A stretch of DNA of 64,000 bases, from the NCBI RefSeq assembly GCF_019968605.1, contig NZ_CP082966.1:2033001-2097000 (forward strand), given 5' to 3'. Within the stretch, counting starts at the first letter, position 1. The number at the start of each line of letters is the position of its first letter. The DNA comes from Polaribacter litorisediminis. GTDB lineage: Bacteria > Bacteroidota > Bacteroidia > Flavobacteriales > Flavobacteriaceae. Positions 34,714 through 44,565 of this stretch are shown in pieces. Position numbers and translations under genes: made by a program. The notes beneath the pieces are model-generated. The model saw only the letters and a list, made by a program, of their open reading frames with translations. It was not told where the DNA came from and ran no database searches.

Positions 34714-37179
34714 TTGACTAAAAGATTTACTATAGTGTTGTTTTGTTTATTCTCAATTTCTTTATTGACGGCTCAACAACGAGAAACAAAGAGTGAAATT
34801 TTAATAACAGGTAAAATTGTGGATGCAAATTCCAATCAACCTTTAGAATACGCAACCATTGTTTTAAAGAATACGGTAACTCAGAAAATTTCTGGAGGAA
34901 TTACCGATGAAACTGGAAGTTTTAAAATTAAAACTCCTAAAGGAACCTACGAGATTAGTGCTGAATTTATTTCATTCAAATCAAAAAAATACCCAAAACA
35001 AAGCATTACAAAAGATTTAGATTTAGGTGTCATTAAACTTTCTGAGGATACTGCTAGTTTAAATGAAGTAGTGATTATTGCAGAAAAAACAACCGTAGAC
35101 ATTCGTTTAGATAAAAAAGTCTTTAATATTGGTAAAGATTTATCCATTAGAGGCGGAAATGCGAGTGATGTTTTAGGAAATGTTCCTTCTGTTCAAGTGG
35201 ATGTTGAAGGAACTGTGAGTTTGCGTGGAAATGAAAATGTAACTATTTTAATTGATGGTAGACCAAGTGCACTCGTAGGTATGAACGGAGCGGATGCTTT
35301 AAGACAGATTCCTGCGGAGGCTATTGAAAAAGTAGAGGTAATAACCTCTCCATCTGCAAGATATGATGCAGAAGGTACCGCGGGAATTCTAAACATTATT
35401 TTAAGAAAAAATAAGTTGGTTGGCTTTAACGGTTCTTTACAACTAGATTTAGGAATGCCTGAAAGAGTAGGAACCGCTTTTAATGCGAATTGGAGGACAG
35501 AAAAATGGAATCTTTTCACGAATACAGGATTTCGCTACAATGAAACACCTGGTAATGCTTTTACTGACGCCAGCTATTTGCAACCAACAGCAAGAAATGC
35601 TAGAGTTGTAGAACAACGAAATTTTGGCAGATTAGGCAGGTCTTTATTTACAAGTTTTGGTGCGGAATATTACCTAAATAAAAGTTCTAGCATTATTGGA
35701 AATATCGTTTTTAATAGTGGTAATGATGATGATGTTAATACCAATGATATCAACAGATTTAACGGCCAAGGAGCTATCAATGAAGCAACACTAAGGACAG
35801 AAAGCGAAGGTGAAGATGAAGAACGGATTCAATACACCTTAGATTATGTCAATAATTTTGATGATTCAGGTAAAAAACTATCCATTAATTTACAATATTC
35901 TACAGAAGTTGAAGATGTTTTAAACAATATTACAGAAGTAGATACACAAGTAAATCTTTTAAACGACTTAGAGCAAGTTCTCGAAGATCAAGATGAAAAC
36001 AGTGCTTTACTACAAATTGATTACGTACATCCGGTAGGAGAAAACATTCAATACGAAGCAGGTTATAGAGGAAACTATAGAGATATTTTTAATAGTTTTT
36101 ATTTGGCCGAAAGACAAGATTTTTTAAATAACGGACCTTTAGTACCTGATACCGGTTTAAATAACTCTTTCAGTTATGAAGAATTCGTGAATGCTGCTTA
36201 TTTTCAATATGGTCAAAAATTTAATAAAATATCTTTTTTAGGAGGTTTGCGTTATGAATACACTTCTATCGAAATTGTACAAGAAACGTCAACAACCACA
36301 GACAATAGAAGTTACGGAAACTTGTTTCCAACTTTAAATCTTGGTTTCGAATTTAAAGATGGGGAAAATATTACTTTAGGTTATAATAGAAGAATTAGAA
36401 GGCCAAGAGGTAGAAATTTAAATCCATTTCCAAGTCGTTCTAGCGAGAGTAATCAATATAGTGGTAATGTCGGTTTAAATCCTGTAATTACAGATGCTTT
36501 TGATGTCGGTTATTTAAAACGTTGGGATAAATTTACATTAAGCACTTCTCTTTACTATAATATTAGTAATGATAACTGGGAGAGAATTCAAGAAGATACC
36601 GGAGAAATAACAGATAACGGAGATCCTGTTACCAATAGATTTCCTATAAATTTATCTACAGAAGAAAGAGTTGGTTTTGAATTTACACTAAATTACAGAC
36701 CCTTTAAAGTATGGAATATCAATAGTGATTTTAATTTATTTAACGTTAAGAGTGATGGAGATTATACGAATCAGACAACCAATGTTACACAAAGTTTCGA
36801 TTTTGAAAACACCGCATTTTTTATTCGTTTAAATCAAAAAATCACGTTACCAGGAAAAACTGATCTACAAATTAACACGAATTATAGAGGTCCGTCTCAA
36901 AATGCACAAACTAAAAGCGAAGGTATTTTTAGTATGAATATTGCGGCAAGTAAAGATCTATTCAATGAAAAAGCTTCTTTAAGTTTAAATTTTAGCGATG
37001 TATTTAACAGTCGTATTAGTCAAAGAACAACCAACCTTCCTGGTTTTTTAGAACAATATTCCGAATTTCAATGGAGAGAACCACAAGTTAGAATAAGTTT
37101 TGTTTACCGTTTCAACCAACAAAAAAAGAAAGGACAAGGAGGTCGAGAAGATAATGGTGGTGAAGATTTTGAAGGATAA
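34714..37179 (+). CDS. TonB-dependent receptor-like outer-membrane protein
   Basis: An 821-residue outer-membrane protein starting at TTG 34714, with a signal peptide (TKRFTIVLFCLFSISLLTAQ). Residues ~28-110 are a carboxypeptidase-like regulatory domain (ITGKIVDANSNQPLEYATIVL), ~130-230 a plug domain (VLGNVPSVQVDVEGTVSLRG, ILIDGRPSAL), then a beta-barrel to about residue 805. The tail QQKKKGQGGREDNGG is polar and does not end in a barrel strand. Barrel type resembles the OMP_b-brl_3 family rather than SusC. The ligand is unknown and there is no SusD partner. Confidence 0.87.
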   Translation: MTKRFTIVLFCLFSISLLTAQQRETKSEILITGKIVDANSNQPLEYATIVLKNTVTQKISGGITDETGSFKIKTPKGTYEISAEFISFKSKKYPKQSITKDLDLGVIKLSEDTASLNEVVIIAEKTTVDIRLDKKVFNIGKDLSIRGGNASDVLGNVPSVQVDVEGTVSLRGNENVTILIDGRPSALVGMNGADALRQIPAEAIEKVEVITSPSARYDAEGTAGILNIILRKNKLVGFNGSLQLDLGMPERVGTAFNANWRTEKWNLFTNTGFRYNETPGNAFTDASYLQPTARNARVVEQRNFGRLGRSLFTSFGAEYYLNKSSSIIGNIVFNSGNDDDVNTNDINRFNGQGAINEATLRTESEGEDEERIQYTLDYVNNFDDSGKKLSINLQYSTEVEDVLNNITEVDTQVNLLNDLEQVLEDQDENSALLQIDYVHPVGENIQYEAGYRGNYRDIFNSFYLAERQDFLNNGPLVPDTGLNNSFSYEEFVNAAYFQYGQKFNKISFLGGLRYEYTSIEIVQETSTTTDNRSYGNLFPTLNLGFEFKDGENITLGYNRRIRRPRGRNLNPFPSRSSESNQYSGNVGLNPVITDAFDVGYLKRWDKFTLSTSLYYNISNDNWERIQEDTGEITDNGDPVTNRFPINLSTEERVGFEFTLNYRPFKVWNINSDFNLFNVKSDGDYTNQTTNVTQSFDFENTAFFIRLNQKITLPGKTDLQINTNYRGPSQNAQTKSEGIFSMNIAASKDLFNEKASLSLNFSDVFNSRISQRTTNLPGFLEQYSEFQWREPQVRISFVYRFNQQKKKGQGGREDNGGEDFEG

Positions 37180-37285
37180 TTTTTTGGGCGTTTTAACGGG
37201 CTTTTCGCACTCGCTTTTTTTCAGAAAAAGAAAAAAGAGCTCAAACAAATGCTGCAATCCCTAACGCACTCAATCAGACCCACAA

Positions 37286-37320
37286 AAAAACTCGTAACGC
37301 AAATTGCGTTACGAGTTTTT
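37286..37320. terminator. intrinsic terminator downstream of the receptor gene
   Basis: AAAAACTCGTAACGC and GCGTTACGAGTTTTT form a perfect 15-bp stem around AAATT, with A-run before and T-run after. It stands between the plus-strand receptor and the minus-strand small membrane protein, so it probably serves both. Confidence 0.9.
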
Positions 37321-37340
37321 TTATGTATATGTCTTAAATT

Positions 37341-37514
37341 CTACTTTCCTTCAGCAGCTTTTTTTGCTTCTTGCTTTAATTTAAAATTTTCCCAGATAGT
37401 TCCACCAATCCAATAAGGAACTACAAATGTTAATAAAAAGATTAGCAACCAAAAACCCGCTGTAAAAACAAACATGAATAATACTAATCCTGAAAATTGA
37501 GAAAAATCTAACAT
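37341..37514 (-). CDS. small conserved-looking membrane protein (57 residues)
   Basis: An ATG at 37514 opens 57 codons to TAG at 37341-37343. The protein begins MLDFSQFSGLVLFMFVF, has one long hydrophobic stretch of about 30 residues (positions 8-40) interrupted by W and P, and ends in a charged helix NFKLKQEAKKAAEGK. The composition is what a real single- or double-pass small membrane protein shows. It is followed by a strong terminator. Function unknown; too short for most ORF callers. Confidence 0.8.
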   Translation of the reverse strand: MLDFSQFSGLVLFMFVFTAGFWLLIFLLTFVVPYWIGGTIWENFKLKQEAKKAAEGK

Positions 37515-37638
37515 TTAATTATTTTTAAAAAATTTGTGCAACAAAAATAAGATATATTTTCAAATTTTACGAATATTTTAAAAAATATTTTAACAGGATT
37601 TCTGCAATTCTGTTCATAACTAATCACCCTAGATTTTG

Positions 37639-37646
37639 TAAATTTG
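37639..37646 (+). promoter_or_regulatory. putative -7 promoter box of fumC
   Basis: TAAATTTG fits the Bacteroidota -7 consensus TAnnTTTG and lies 26 bases upstream of the fumC start. A clear -33 TTG at the standard distance is not seen, so this is a modest call. Confidence 0.4.
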
Positions 37647-37671
37647 TAAACACATCAAAAATGCAATCAAA

Positions 37672-39072
37672 ATGACAAAATACAGAGTAGAAAAAGACAC
37701 CATGGGCAAGGTACATGTGCCTGCTGATAAATATTGGGGAGCACAAACAGAACGCTCACGTAATAATTTTAAAATCGGAGCACCTGCCTCTATGCCTCTA
37801 GAAATTGTGTATGGTTTTGCTTATTTAAAAAAAGCAGCGGCATACACGAATACTGAATTAGGCGTTTTGTCTGCAGAAAAAAGAGATTTAATTGCTCAAG
37901 TGTGTGATGAAATTCTAGCTGGTAAATTAGATGATCAATTTCCTTTGGTCATCTGGCAAACAGGTTCCGGAACGCAATCTAACATGAATGTAAATGAAGT
38001 AATTGCCAATAGAGCGCATGAAATTGCTGGAAAAGTAATTGGCGAAGGCGAAAAAACAATTCAGCCAAATGATGATGTAAATAAGTCACAATCGTCAAAC
38101 GATACATTCCCAACAGGAATGCATATTGCAGCTTACAAAAAAATTGTAGAAACTACAATTCCAGGAATTGAACAATTAAGAGATACATTAAAAGTAAAAT
38201 CAGAGGCTTTTAGTGAAGTGGTAAAAATTGGACGCACCCATTTAATGGATGCTACTCCCCTGACCTTAGGACAGGAGTTTTCTGGTTATGTGGCACAATT
38301 AAACTTCGGAATTAAAGCTTTAAAAAACACCTTAGAGCATTTAGGTCAGCTAGCTTTAGGAGGCACTGCTGTGGGTACTGGATTAAACACGCCAAAAGGG
38401 TACGATGTATTAGTGGCAAAATATATTGCGGAATTTACAGATATGCCTTTTATAACAGCAGAAAACAAATTTGAAGCTTTAGCTGCACATGATGCCTTGG
38501 TAGAAACACACGGCGCTTTAAAACAAGTGGCTGTCTCTTTAAATAAAATTGCAAACGATATTAGAATGATGGCTTCTGGTCCAAGATCCGGAATTGGAGA
38601 AATCATTATTCCTGCAAATGAACCAGGAAGTTCTATCATGCCCGGAAAAGTAAATCCTACGCAAGCAGAAGCAATGACCATGGTTTGTGCACAAGTAATG
38701 GGTAATGATGTTGCCGTTACTGTAGGCGGAACGCAAGGTCATTATGAACTCAATGTTTTTAAACCCATGATGGCGGCAAACGTGTTGCAATCTGCGCAAT
38801 TAATAGGAGATGCTTGTGTTTCTTTTGATGTGAACTGTGCGGCAGGAATTGAACCAAATCATGCAAGAATCACAGAATTAGTAAATAATTCTCTAATGTT
38901 AGTAACTGCTTTAAATACAAAAATAGGCTATTATAAAGCTGCAGAAATTGCCAATACAGCGCATGCAAACGGAACCACCTTAAAAGTAGAAGCAGTGCGT
39001 TTAGGCTATGTGACTCCTGAGCAATATGACGAATGGGTAAAACCAGAAGAAATGACTGGAGGCCTTAAATAG
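37672..39072 (+). CDS. fumC: class II fumarate hydratase
   Basis: A 466-residue TCA-cycle enzyme interconverting fumarate and malate. [26 protein letters not shown] is the usual start, [17 protein letters not shown] carries substrate contacts, [16 protein letters not shown] the second conserved block, and [17 protein letters not shown] the superfamily signature. Full length, cytoplasmic, single gene. Confidence 0.95.
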   Translation: MTKYRVEKDTMGKVHVPADKYWGAQTERSRNNFKIGAPASMPLEIVYGFAYLKKAAAYTNTELGVLSAEKRDLIAQVCDEILAGKLDDQFPLVIWQTGSGTQSNMNVNEVIANRAHEIAGKVIGEGEKTIQPNDDVNKSQSSNDTFPTGMHIAAYKKIVETTIPGIEQLRDTLKVKSEAFSEVVKIGRTHLMDATPLTLGQEFSGYVAQLNFGIKALKNTLEHLGQLALGGTAVGTGLNTPKGYDVLVAKYIAEFTDMPFITAENKFEALAAHDALVETHGALKQVAVSLNKIANDIRMMASGPRSGIGEIIIPANEPGSSIMPGKVNPTQAEAMTMVCAQVMGNDVAVTVGGTQGHYELNVFKPMMAANVLQSAQLIGDACVSFDVNCAAGIEPNHARITELVNNSLMLVTALNTKIGYYKAAEIANTAHANGTTLKVEAVRLGYVTPEQYDEWVKPEEMTGGLK

Positions 39073-39076
39073 TAAG

Positions 39077-39254
39077 CAGTTTACAGTTGCAGTATGCAAT
39101 TGACTCTTTTAAATTGCACTTTACAGTAGCAGTGAAGAAAAATAAATTAATATATTTAAAGGTTTATAAATCAAAACCTTACCGAAAATTAAAAAAGTTT
39201 GCAGAAATTCAGTTGGTTTTTGAATACTCCACTGTTAACTGTTACTGAAAACTG
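39077..39254. repeat. degraded inverted-repeat element between fumC and the deaminase
   Basis: Ends CAGTTTACAGTTGCAGT (left) and ACTGTTACTGAAAACTG (right) are imperfect inverted repeats, with another partial copy TTTACAGTAGCAGTG near 39121. There is no coding capacity. It looks like an old, decayed small element. It leaves only 11 bases before the deaminase start. Confidence 0.5.
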
Positions 39255-39265
39255 AACACTAAATT

Positions 39266-39736
39266 ATGAATCATAAACATTTTATGAGTGAAGCTGTAAA
39301 AGCGGCTTTAAAAGGAATGCAAAATAATGAAGGAGGACCTTTTGGATGTATTATTGTTAAAAACGGAGAAATTATTGGTCGTGGAAACAATAAAGTAACC
39401 TCTACAAACGATCCAACTGCGCATGCAGAAGTAACGGCAATTAGAGATGCTTGTAAAAACATGTCTTCTTTTCAATTAGAAGGTTGCATTATGTATACTT
39501 CTTGCGAGCCTTGCCCCATGTGTTTAGGAGCAATTTATTGGGCAAGACCCGAAAAAGTATTTTATGGAAGCAACCAACAAGATGCTGCTGATATTGGTTT
39601 TGATGACGAATTTATTTATAAAGAAATTCCGCTTCCCTACAATAAAAGAAGCATTCCTTTTGAACAAATAGGAAGAGAAATTGCGTTAGAACCTTTTCAA
39701 AAATGGACTGAAAAACAAGATAAAATTGCATATTAA
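39266..39736 (+). CDS. nucleoside/guanine deaminase family enzyme
   Basis: A 156-residue zinc-dependent deaminase of the CMP/dCMP superfamily. HAEVTAIRDAC holds the zinc histidine and catalytic glutamate, and SCEPCPMCLGAIYWA the two zinc cysteines (PCxxC). The C-terminal sequence DAADIGFDDEFIYKEI is typical of the guanine deaminase (GuaD) branch rather than TadA. Cytoplasmic purine salvage is the likely role. The stop codon is part of the terminator stem. Confidence 0.87.
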   Translation: MNHKHFMSEAVKAALKGMQNNEGGPFGCIIVKNGEIIGRGNNKVTSTNDPTAHAEVTAIRDACKNMSSFQLEGCIMYTSCEPCPMCLGAIYWARPEKVFYGSNQQDAADIGFDDEFIYKEIPLPYNKRSIPFEQIGREIALEPFQKWTEKQDKIAY

Positions 39737-39776
39737 ACAAAAAATCCTGATGTTAACATCAGGATTTTTTGTTTAA
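39733..39776. terminator. 44-bp perfect palindrome terminator overlapping the deaminase stop
   Basis: The 44 bases read identically on both strands, centred on TGTT/AACA with core AATCCTGATGTTAACATCAGG and flanked by A- and T-runs. The deaminase TAA (39734-39736) is inside the left arm. There is essentially no loop beyond the central bases, so the folded RNA would need a few unpaired central bases. Confidence 0.9.
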
Positions 39777-39816
39777 AACATATTTATAATTAGTGATTTT
39801 TACATGGGCAAAATAG

Positions 39817-39824
39817 TATTTTTG
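39817..39824 (+). promoter_or_regulatory. putative -7 promoter box of the esterase operon
   Basis: TATTTTTG, followed by CA, matches TAnnTTTG and lies 18 bases before the esterase start. The same TATTTTTGCA occurs ahead of typA on the other strand. Confidence 0.45.
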
Positions 39825-39842
39825 CATTCTTAAAACAAGCAC

Positions 39843-40613
39843 ATGACAAGAACGGATTTTAATCCCATTATTGAAACAATAGAAGAAGCTTATGAAATTC
39901 CGCATTTAAATGCAACAAGAAGAATTTCGGCTTTACTACCTCACAATTATTATGAAACAGATAAACGTTATCCTGTATTATATTTACAAGATGGCCAGAA
40001 TTTATTCAATCCGATGGCACAATATGGAGATTGGGCAATCGATAAATCGTTAGCAAAATTAGCCGAAAAAGGCGAAGCAGATATAATTATCATCGCTATT
40101 AATCATGGAGAAGAAGAACGTATCAATGAATACTTACCTTATTATCATCCTAGATTTGGAGAAGGAAAGGGCAACTTTTACATCCAATTTATGACGGAAA
40201 AATTGATTCCTTACATCAACAAAAAATACAGAACATTAACCGATTTTGAAAATACAGGAATTGGAGGCAGCTCTATGGGGGGGTTAATTAGCTTACACGC
40301 AGGTTTATCAAATCCGCATGTTTTTGGTAAATTGATGATTTTCTCTCCCAGCTTATGGATTTCTAAAAAAGTTTTTGACAATACAAAAAGTTTTACTCCA
40401 TTAGAGGAAGCTAAAATTTATTTATATTCTGGAGGACAAGAAAGTAGAGAGCATTTACCAAATGCAAAAAAATTAGGCGCAATTATCAAAGAAAAAATGA
40501 TCAAAGGCTATCATATAGATTTTCATTTTTCAATTAATCAAGAAGGCAATCATTCTGAAGTTCATTGGCGAAAGGAATTCCCGAATGCAATTCAATGGCT
40601 TTTTAACAAATAA
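39843..40613 (+). CDS. alpha/beta hydrolase, esterase D/enterochelin-esterase-like
   Basis: A 256-residue cytoplasmic hydrolase with no signal peptide. YPVLYLQDGQNLF is the oxyanion-side strand, and GIGGSSMGGLISL (about residues 139-151) contains the nucleophile serine in GxSxG. A likely catalytic histidine is in NQEGNHSEVHW near the C-terminus. Substrate unknown. It starts a three-gene unit with an M17 peptidase (5-base gap) and an ATP-grasp protein. Confidence 0.85.
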   Translation: MTRTDFNPIIETIEEAYEIPHLNATRRISALLPHNYYETDKRYPVLYLQDGQNLFNPMAQYGDWAIDKSLAKLAEKGEADIIIIAINHGEEERINEYLPYYHPRFGEGKGNFYIQFMTEKLIPYINKKYRTLTDFENTGIGGSSMGGLISLHAGLSNPHVFGKLMIFSPSLWISKKVFDNTKSFTPLEEAKIYLYSGGQESREHLPNAKKLGAIIKEKMIKGYHIDFHFSINQEGNHSEVHWRKEFPNAIQWLFNK

Positions 40614-40618
40614 TAGGT

Positions 40619-42031
40619 ATGACTTACAAGCAAATACAAGAAATAGATTTTAATAAAAACCTCATTTTACCTTGTAAAAAAGACGATTTAAAATCAATTC
40701 AACAATTTTTACCAATCGAAAATCCTGATTTTGATGGAAGTTTTTTAACGCATCATTTAATCTACGGAAAAGAAGGAAATAGAATTTATTTGGTGGGTTT
40801 AGGCGAAGAGAAAAATAAATCACAATTAGAAAGTACTTTTCAAAAATTTGCTTTTGAAACTTGTAAATATTGGAAGGATGAAATTCAGGTTTTTACCGAT
40901 CATTTAAACAATGATGACATTTTAAAAATTGTCATTGGTTTAGAAATGTCTCAATATTTTATCGGACAATTTAAAACGACCAAAGAAGATAAAAAGGAAA
41001 TTATCCTTTCATTTTCATCAAAAAATACGATTGAAAAAATTCTTGAAGAAGGAAAATTTACAGGAGAAACCATTAACAAAATTAAAGGTTTGGTAGATGC
41101 GCCACCAAATATTAAAACACCCGAATATTTAGGAGATTGGGCAAAAAAGTCATCAAAAGAAGCTTCGTATTCCTGTACGGTTTTAAAACATAAAAAATTA
41201 GAAAAGCAAGGCTTTGATGCTGTTTTAGCAGTCGGAAAAGGAAGTGTGCATCCGCCAGTTGTCATCATCAATGAATACAAAGCAAATGACTCTGACACCA
41301 TAGATATTGCTTTGGTTGGTAAAGGAATTACTTTTGATTCAGGAGGTTTGTCTATAAAACCATCCACAAACCTGCACTATATGAAAAGTGATATGGGTGG
41401 AGCCGCCGTGGTTTTAGGGGTTGTCGAATTGGTTGCAAAACTAAAATTAAACATCAATATTGTAGGTATTGTTGCATCCGCAGAAAATGCTGTTGATGCC
41501 AATAGTTATCGACCTGGCGATGTGATCAATTCCTATTCAGGAAAGACCATTGAAATTATTGATACCGATGCAGAAGGTCGTTTAGTTTTAGCGGATGGCA
41601 TTAGTTATGCTATCAAAACATACAACCCAGAATATGTAATCGATATTGCAACCTTAACGGGAAGTGTTGTGAGAACTTTTGGATATGCTGCCGCAGGAAT
41701 GTTTACTCAAAATCAAGAAATGGCAAATACCATGTCTGACCTCGGTTTTAAAGTTCATGAGCGTGTTTGGCAATTGCCCATGTTTGAAGATTATGAGAAA
41801 GATTTAGAATCTGATGTTGCTGACATTAAAAACTTTAATGGTAAGCCAATTGAAGGTGCCATTAATGCTGCAAAATTTTTGGAATTCTTTACAGAGAAAC
41901 ATCCAAAATGGATGCATTTAGATATTGCAGGAGTCTCTTTTGGCAGTTCTCAATATGCACAAATGAAAAGCGCAACGGGTTTCGGAATTCAATTAATTAC
42001 CAATTTCATTAAAGAAAAAGTTAGAAAATAA
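40619..42031 (+). CDS. M17 leucyl aminopeptidase family protein
   Basis: A 470-residue dinuclear-zinc aminopeptidase. KGITFDSGGLSIKPS (metal lysine and aspartate) and the signature DTDAEGRLVLADGISYA (about residues 316-332) are intact. The N-terminal ~160 residues are the variable M17 domain. It should release N-terminal residues from peptides in the cytoplasm. It follows the esterase gene by 5 bases, and a 41-base gap precedes the ATP-grasp gene, so all three are probably co-transcribed. Confidence 0.9.
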   Translation: MTYKQIQEIDFNKNLILPCKKDDLKSIQQFLPIENPDFDGSFLTHHLIYGKEGNRIYLVGLGEEKNKSQLESTFQKFAFETCKYWKDEIQVFTDHLNNDDILKIVIGLEMSQYFIGQFKTTKEDKKEIILSFSSKNTIEKILEEGKFTGETINKIKGLVDAPPNIKTPEYLGDWAKKSSKEASYSCTVLKHKKLEKQGFDAVLAVGKGSVHPPVVIINEYKANDSDTIDIALVGKGITFDSGGLSIKPSTNLHYMKSDMGGAAVVLGVVELVAKLKLNINIVGIVASAENAVDANSYRPGDVINSYSGKTIEIIDTDAEGRLVLADGISYAIKTYNPEYVIDIATLTGSVVRTFGYAAAGMFTQNQEMANTMSDLGFKVHERVWQLPMFEDYEKDLESDVADIKNFNGKPIEGAINAAKFLEFFTEKHPKWMHLDIAGVSFGSSQYAQMKSATGFGIQLITNFIKEKVRK

Positions 42032-42072
42032 TATTCAATATTGTAAATATAATCCTACTAAAAAATAAAGTT

Positions 42073-43272
42073 ATGTCTCATAATCCACTAAATTTTCTTT
42101 GTATCACGACCTATTTTAAAGGTGAAGATTTTTTAAAAAGTTGCAAAGAAGATGGCAATAAAGTCTATTTATTAACTAAGAAAAATTTAGAGAATGAAAA
42201 TTGGCCTTGGGAATCTATAGAAGATGTTTTCTACATTGATGATTGGCATCAAGAGAATGTGATTAAAGGAATCGCGTATAAATTTCGAACTATAAAGTTT
42301 GATCGTTTTGTAGCTTTAGATGATTTTGATGTTGAAAAAGTTGCCTTATTGCGTGAACATTTTAGAATGCCTGGAATGGGAAGAACTACCGCACACTATT
42401 TTAGAGATAAATTAGCGATGCGCCTAAAAGCAAAAGAGGAAAATGTAAATGTGCCTGAATTTACATCTCTTTTTAATAATGATGATATTAATACATATGC
42501 GGACACCATTACTGCACCTTGGTTGCTAAAGCCAAGGATGGAAGCTTCTGCAACCGGAATAAAAAAAATACACTCTAAAGATGAATTATGGCAAATAATT
42601 AATGATTTGGGCGATGAAAGAGATAATTATTTAGTTGAAAAATTTGCCCCTGGAGATGTTTTTCATGTAGACGGACTCAATGTAGATGGTAAAGTTGTTT
42701 TTGCTAGAGTGAGTAAATATTTAGATACCCCTTTTGAAGTAGCGCATGGAGGAGGGATTTTTAGATCTGCAACTTCTGAAATTGGCTCGAAAACAGAAAA
42801 AGATTTACAAAAAATGAATACTGATGTGATGAAAGCATTTGGAATGCAATTTGGGGCTTCTCATACAGAATTTATTCAATCGAAAGCCACAGGAGAATTG
42901 TTCTTTTTAGAAACGTCTTCTAGAGTTGGCGGTGCTAATTTAGCTGAAATGGTGGCATTTGCTTCTGGCGTAAATCTTTGGGGTGAATGGGCAAAAATTG
43001 AGTCTGCAACTCTTAAAAAGGAAGTGTATACCTTACCAAAAATAAATAATCAATATGCAGGGATTGTCGTTTCATTAAGCAGATTTGAACATCCTGACAC
43101 CTCTAGTTTTACAGATTCAGAGATTGTTTGGAGAATGAACAAAGCCTGGCATATCGGCTTAATTGTGGTTTCTGATTCTAGTGATCGTGTTTTGGAATTG
43201 TTAGACAACTACACCCATAGAATTGGCAATGAATTTCATGCGAGTGCTGCTGCTCCAGATAAATCTTTGTAA
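42073..43272 (+). CDS. ATP-grasp domain protein, carboxylate-amine ligase type
   Basis: A 399-residue ATP-grasp protein. Residues 1-100 form an N-terminal nucleotide-fold domain; WLLKPRMEASATGIKKI gives the ATP-binding lysine and flexible loop, YLVEKFAPGDVFHVDG the adenine side, and FLETSSRVGGANLAEM (near residue 277) the metal-binding Glu-x-(N/S)-x-R motif. Such enzymes join a carboxylate to an amine through an acylphosphate. The product is unknown. With an aminopeptidase and an esterase next to it, peptide or peptide-like metabolite chemistry is plausible (inference). Confidence 0.85.
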   Translation: MSHNPLNFLCITTYFKGEDFLKSCKEDGNKVYLLTKKNLENENWPWESIEDVFYIDDWHQENVIKGIAYKFRTIKFDRFVALDDFDVEKVALLREHFRMPGMGRTTAHYFRDKLAMRLKAKEENVNVPEFTSLFNNDDINTYADTITAPWLLKPRMEASATGIKKIHSKDELWQIINDLGDERDNYLVEKFAPGDVFHVDGLNVDGKVVFARVSKYLDTPFEVAHGGGIFRSATSEIGSKTEKDLQKMNTDVMKAFGMQFGASHTEFIQSKATGELFFLETSSRVGGANLAEMVAFASGVNLWGEWAKIESATLKKEVYTLPKINNQYAGIVVSLSRFEHPDTSSFTDSEIVWRMNKAWHIGLIVVSDSSDRVLELLDNYTHRIGNEFHASAAAPDKSL

Positions 43273-43310
43273 TAGATATAGTTCTTAATTTTTTGAGACT
43301 TTATAGAAAA

Positions 43311-43350
43311 GAAAAGACCTGACAAGTATTAAAATCTGTCAGGTCTTTTC
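43311..43350. terminator. bidirectional terminator between the ATP-grasp gene and fabV
   Basis: GAAAAGACCTGACA and TGTCAGGTCTTTTC form a perfect 14-bp stem around a 12-base loop. Both neighbouring genes converge on it. Confidence 0.9.
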
Positions 43351-43362
43351 TTTGATTAACAA

Positions 43363-44550
43363 TTACCTCTCACTCGGTATCACCACTACTTCATTTACCT
43401 CTTTATCATAATCTACACCAGGAACTTTAAAACCGAATAAACTAAAAAACTCATCACTGTATCCCTGTAAATCTCCTATTTCAGCCAAATTTTCTGAGGT
43501 TGCTTTTTTCCAAAGTTCGGTGATTTCTGCTTGCACATCTTCACGCATTTCCCAATCGTCAATTCTAATTCTTCCTTTTTCATCCAACGCTAAATCACCA
43601 CCAAACAAACGTTCACTATACAAACGCTGAATTTGCTCAATGCAACCTTCATGAATTCCTTTTTCTTTCATCACTTTAAACAAAAGTGAAATATACAACG
43701 GAATTACAGGAATTGCAGAACTAGCTTGTGTAACCAATGCTTTATTTACAGAAACATACGCTTTTCCACCAATCGATTTCAAATCTTCTGTAATTGTAAA
43801 AGCTGTTGCTTCTAAATGATCTTTAGCGGCACCAATCGTTCCGTTTCTATATACAGGTTTTGTAACATCTGGTCCAATATAAGAATAGGCCACCGTGGTC
43901 GCTCCTTCAGCCAATAAATTTTCAGCTTTTAAGGCATCAATCCACATTTTCCAATCTTCACCTCCCATTACTGTAATAGTATTTTCAATATCCTCACCTT
44001 CCGCAGGGTTTATAGAGATTTCTGAGACATTGCCCGTATGAAAATCTACTGTTTTATTTGTAAATGTTTCTCCTATGGGTTTTAAAACCGATTTGTAACG
44101 TTTTCCTGTATCTGGATGCTTTCTTACCGGTGAAGCCAAACTATAAATAATCAAATCTACCTGGCCTAAATCTTCCTTTATTAAATTAACAACCTCTTGT
44201 TTTATTTCATTTGAAAATGCATCTCCGTTAATACTTTTTGCATACAAACCGGCTTTATGCGCATGCTTTTCAAAAAATGCCGTGTTATAATATCCTGGAG
44301 TTCCTGGTCTACCCTCTACAGGAGCTTTATCAAAAAACACACCAATAGTCGCTGCATCTGAACCAAAAGCACTGGTAATTCTTGATGCCAATCCAAATCC
44401 TGTTGAAGAACCAATTACGAGTACTTTTTTTGCGCCTTCAATTTTTCCTTTCGATTTTATATATTCAATTTGATTGATCACATTTTGATCGCAACCTGTG
44501 GGGTGCGACGTTAAACAAATAAATCCTCTTGTTCTTGGTTCTATAATCAT
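43363..44550 (-). CDS. fabV: enoyl-ACP/trans-2-enoyl-CoA reductase FabV
   Basis: A 395-residue NADH-dependent reductase. VLVIGSSTGFGLASRI (residues ~44-59) is the cofactor motif, YSLASPVRKHPDTG the characteristic FabV block, and the catalytic Y-x8-K reads YSYIGPDVTK near residue 230. FabV is the single-chain alternative to FabI, and the family includes trans-2-enoyl-CoA reductases. It starts 15 bases after the purC stop on the same strand, so they share a transcript. Confidence 0.92.
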   Translation of the reverse strand: MIIEPRTRGFICLTSHPTGCDQNVINQIEYIKSKGKIEGAKKVLVIGSSTGFGLASRITSAFGSDAATIGVFFDKAPVEGRPGTPGYYNTAFFEKHAHKAGLYAKSINGDAFSNEIKQEVVNLIKEDLGQVDLIIYSLASPVRKHPDTGKRYKSVLKPIGETFTNKTVDFHTGNVSEISINPAEGEDIENTITVMGGEDWKMWIDALKAENLLAEGATTVAYSYIGPDVTKPVYRNGTIGAAKDHLEATAFTITEDLKSIGGKAYVSVNKALVTQASSAIPVIPLYISLLFKVMKEKGIHEGCIEQIQRLYSERLFGGDLALDEKGRIRIDDWEMREDVQAEITELWKKATSENLAEIGDLQGYSDEFFSLFGFKVPGVDYDKEVNEVVVIPSER

Positions 44551-44565
44551 GCTTGTTTGTTTTGT

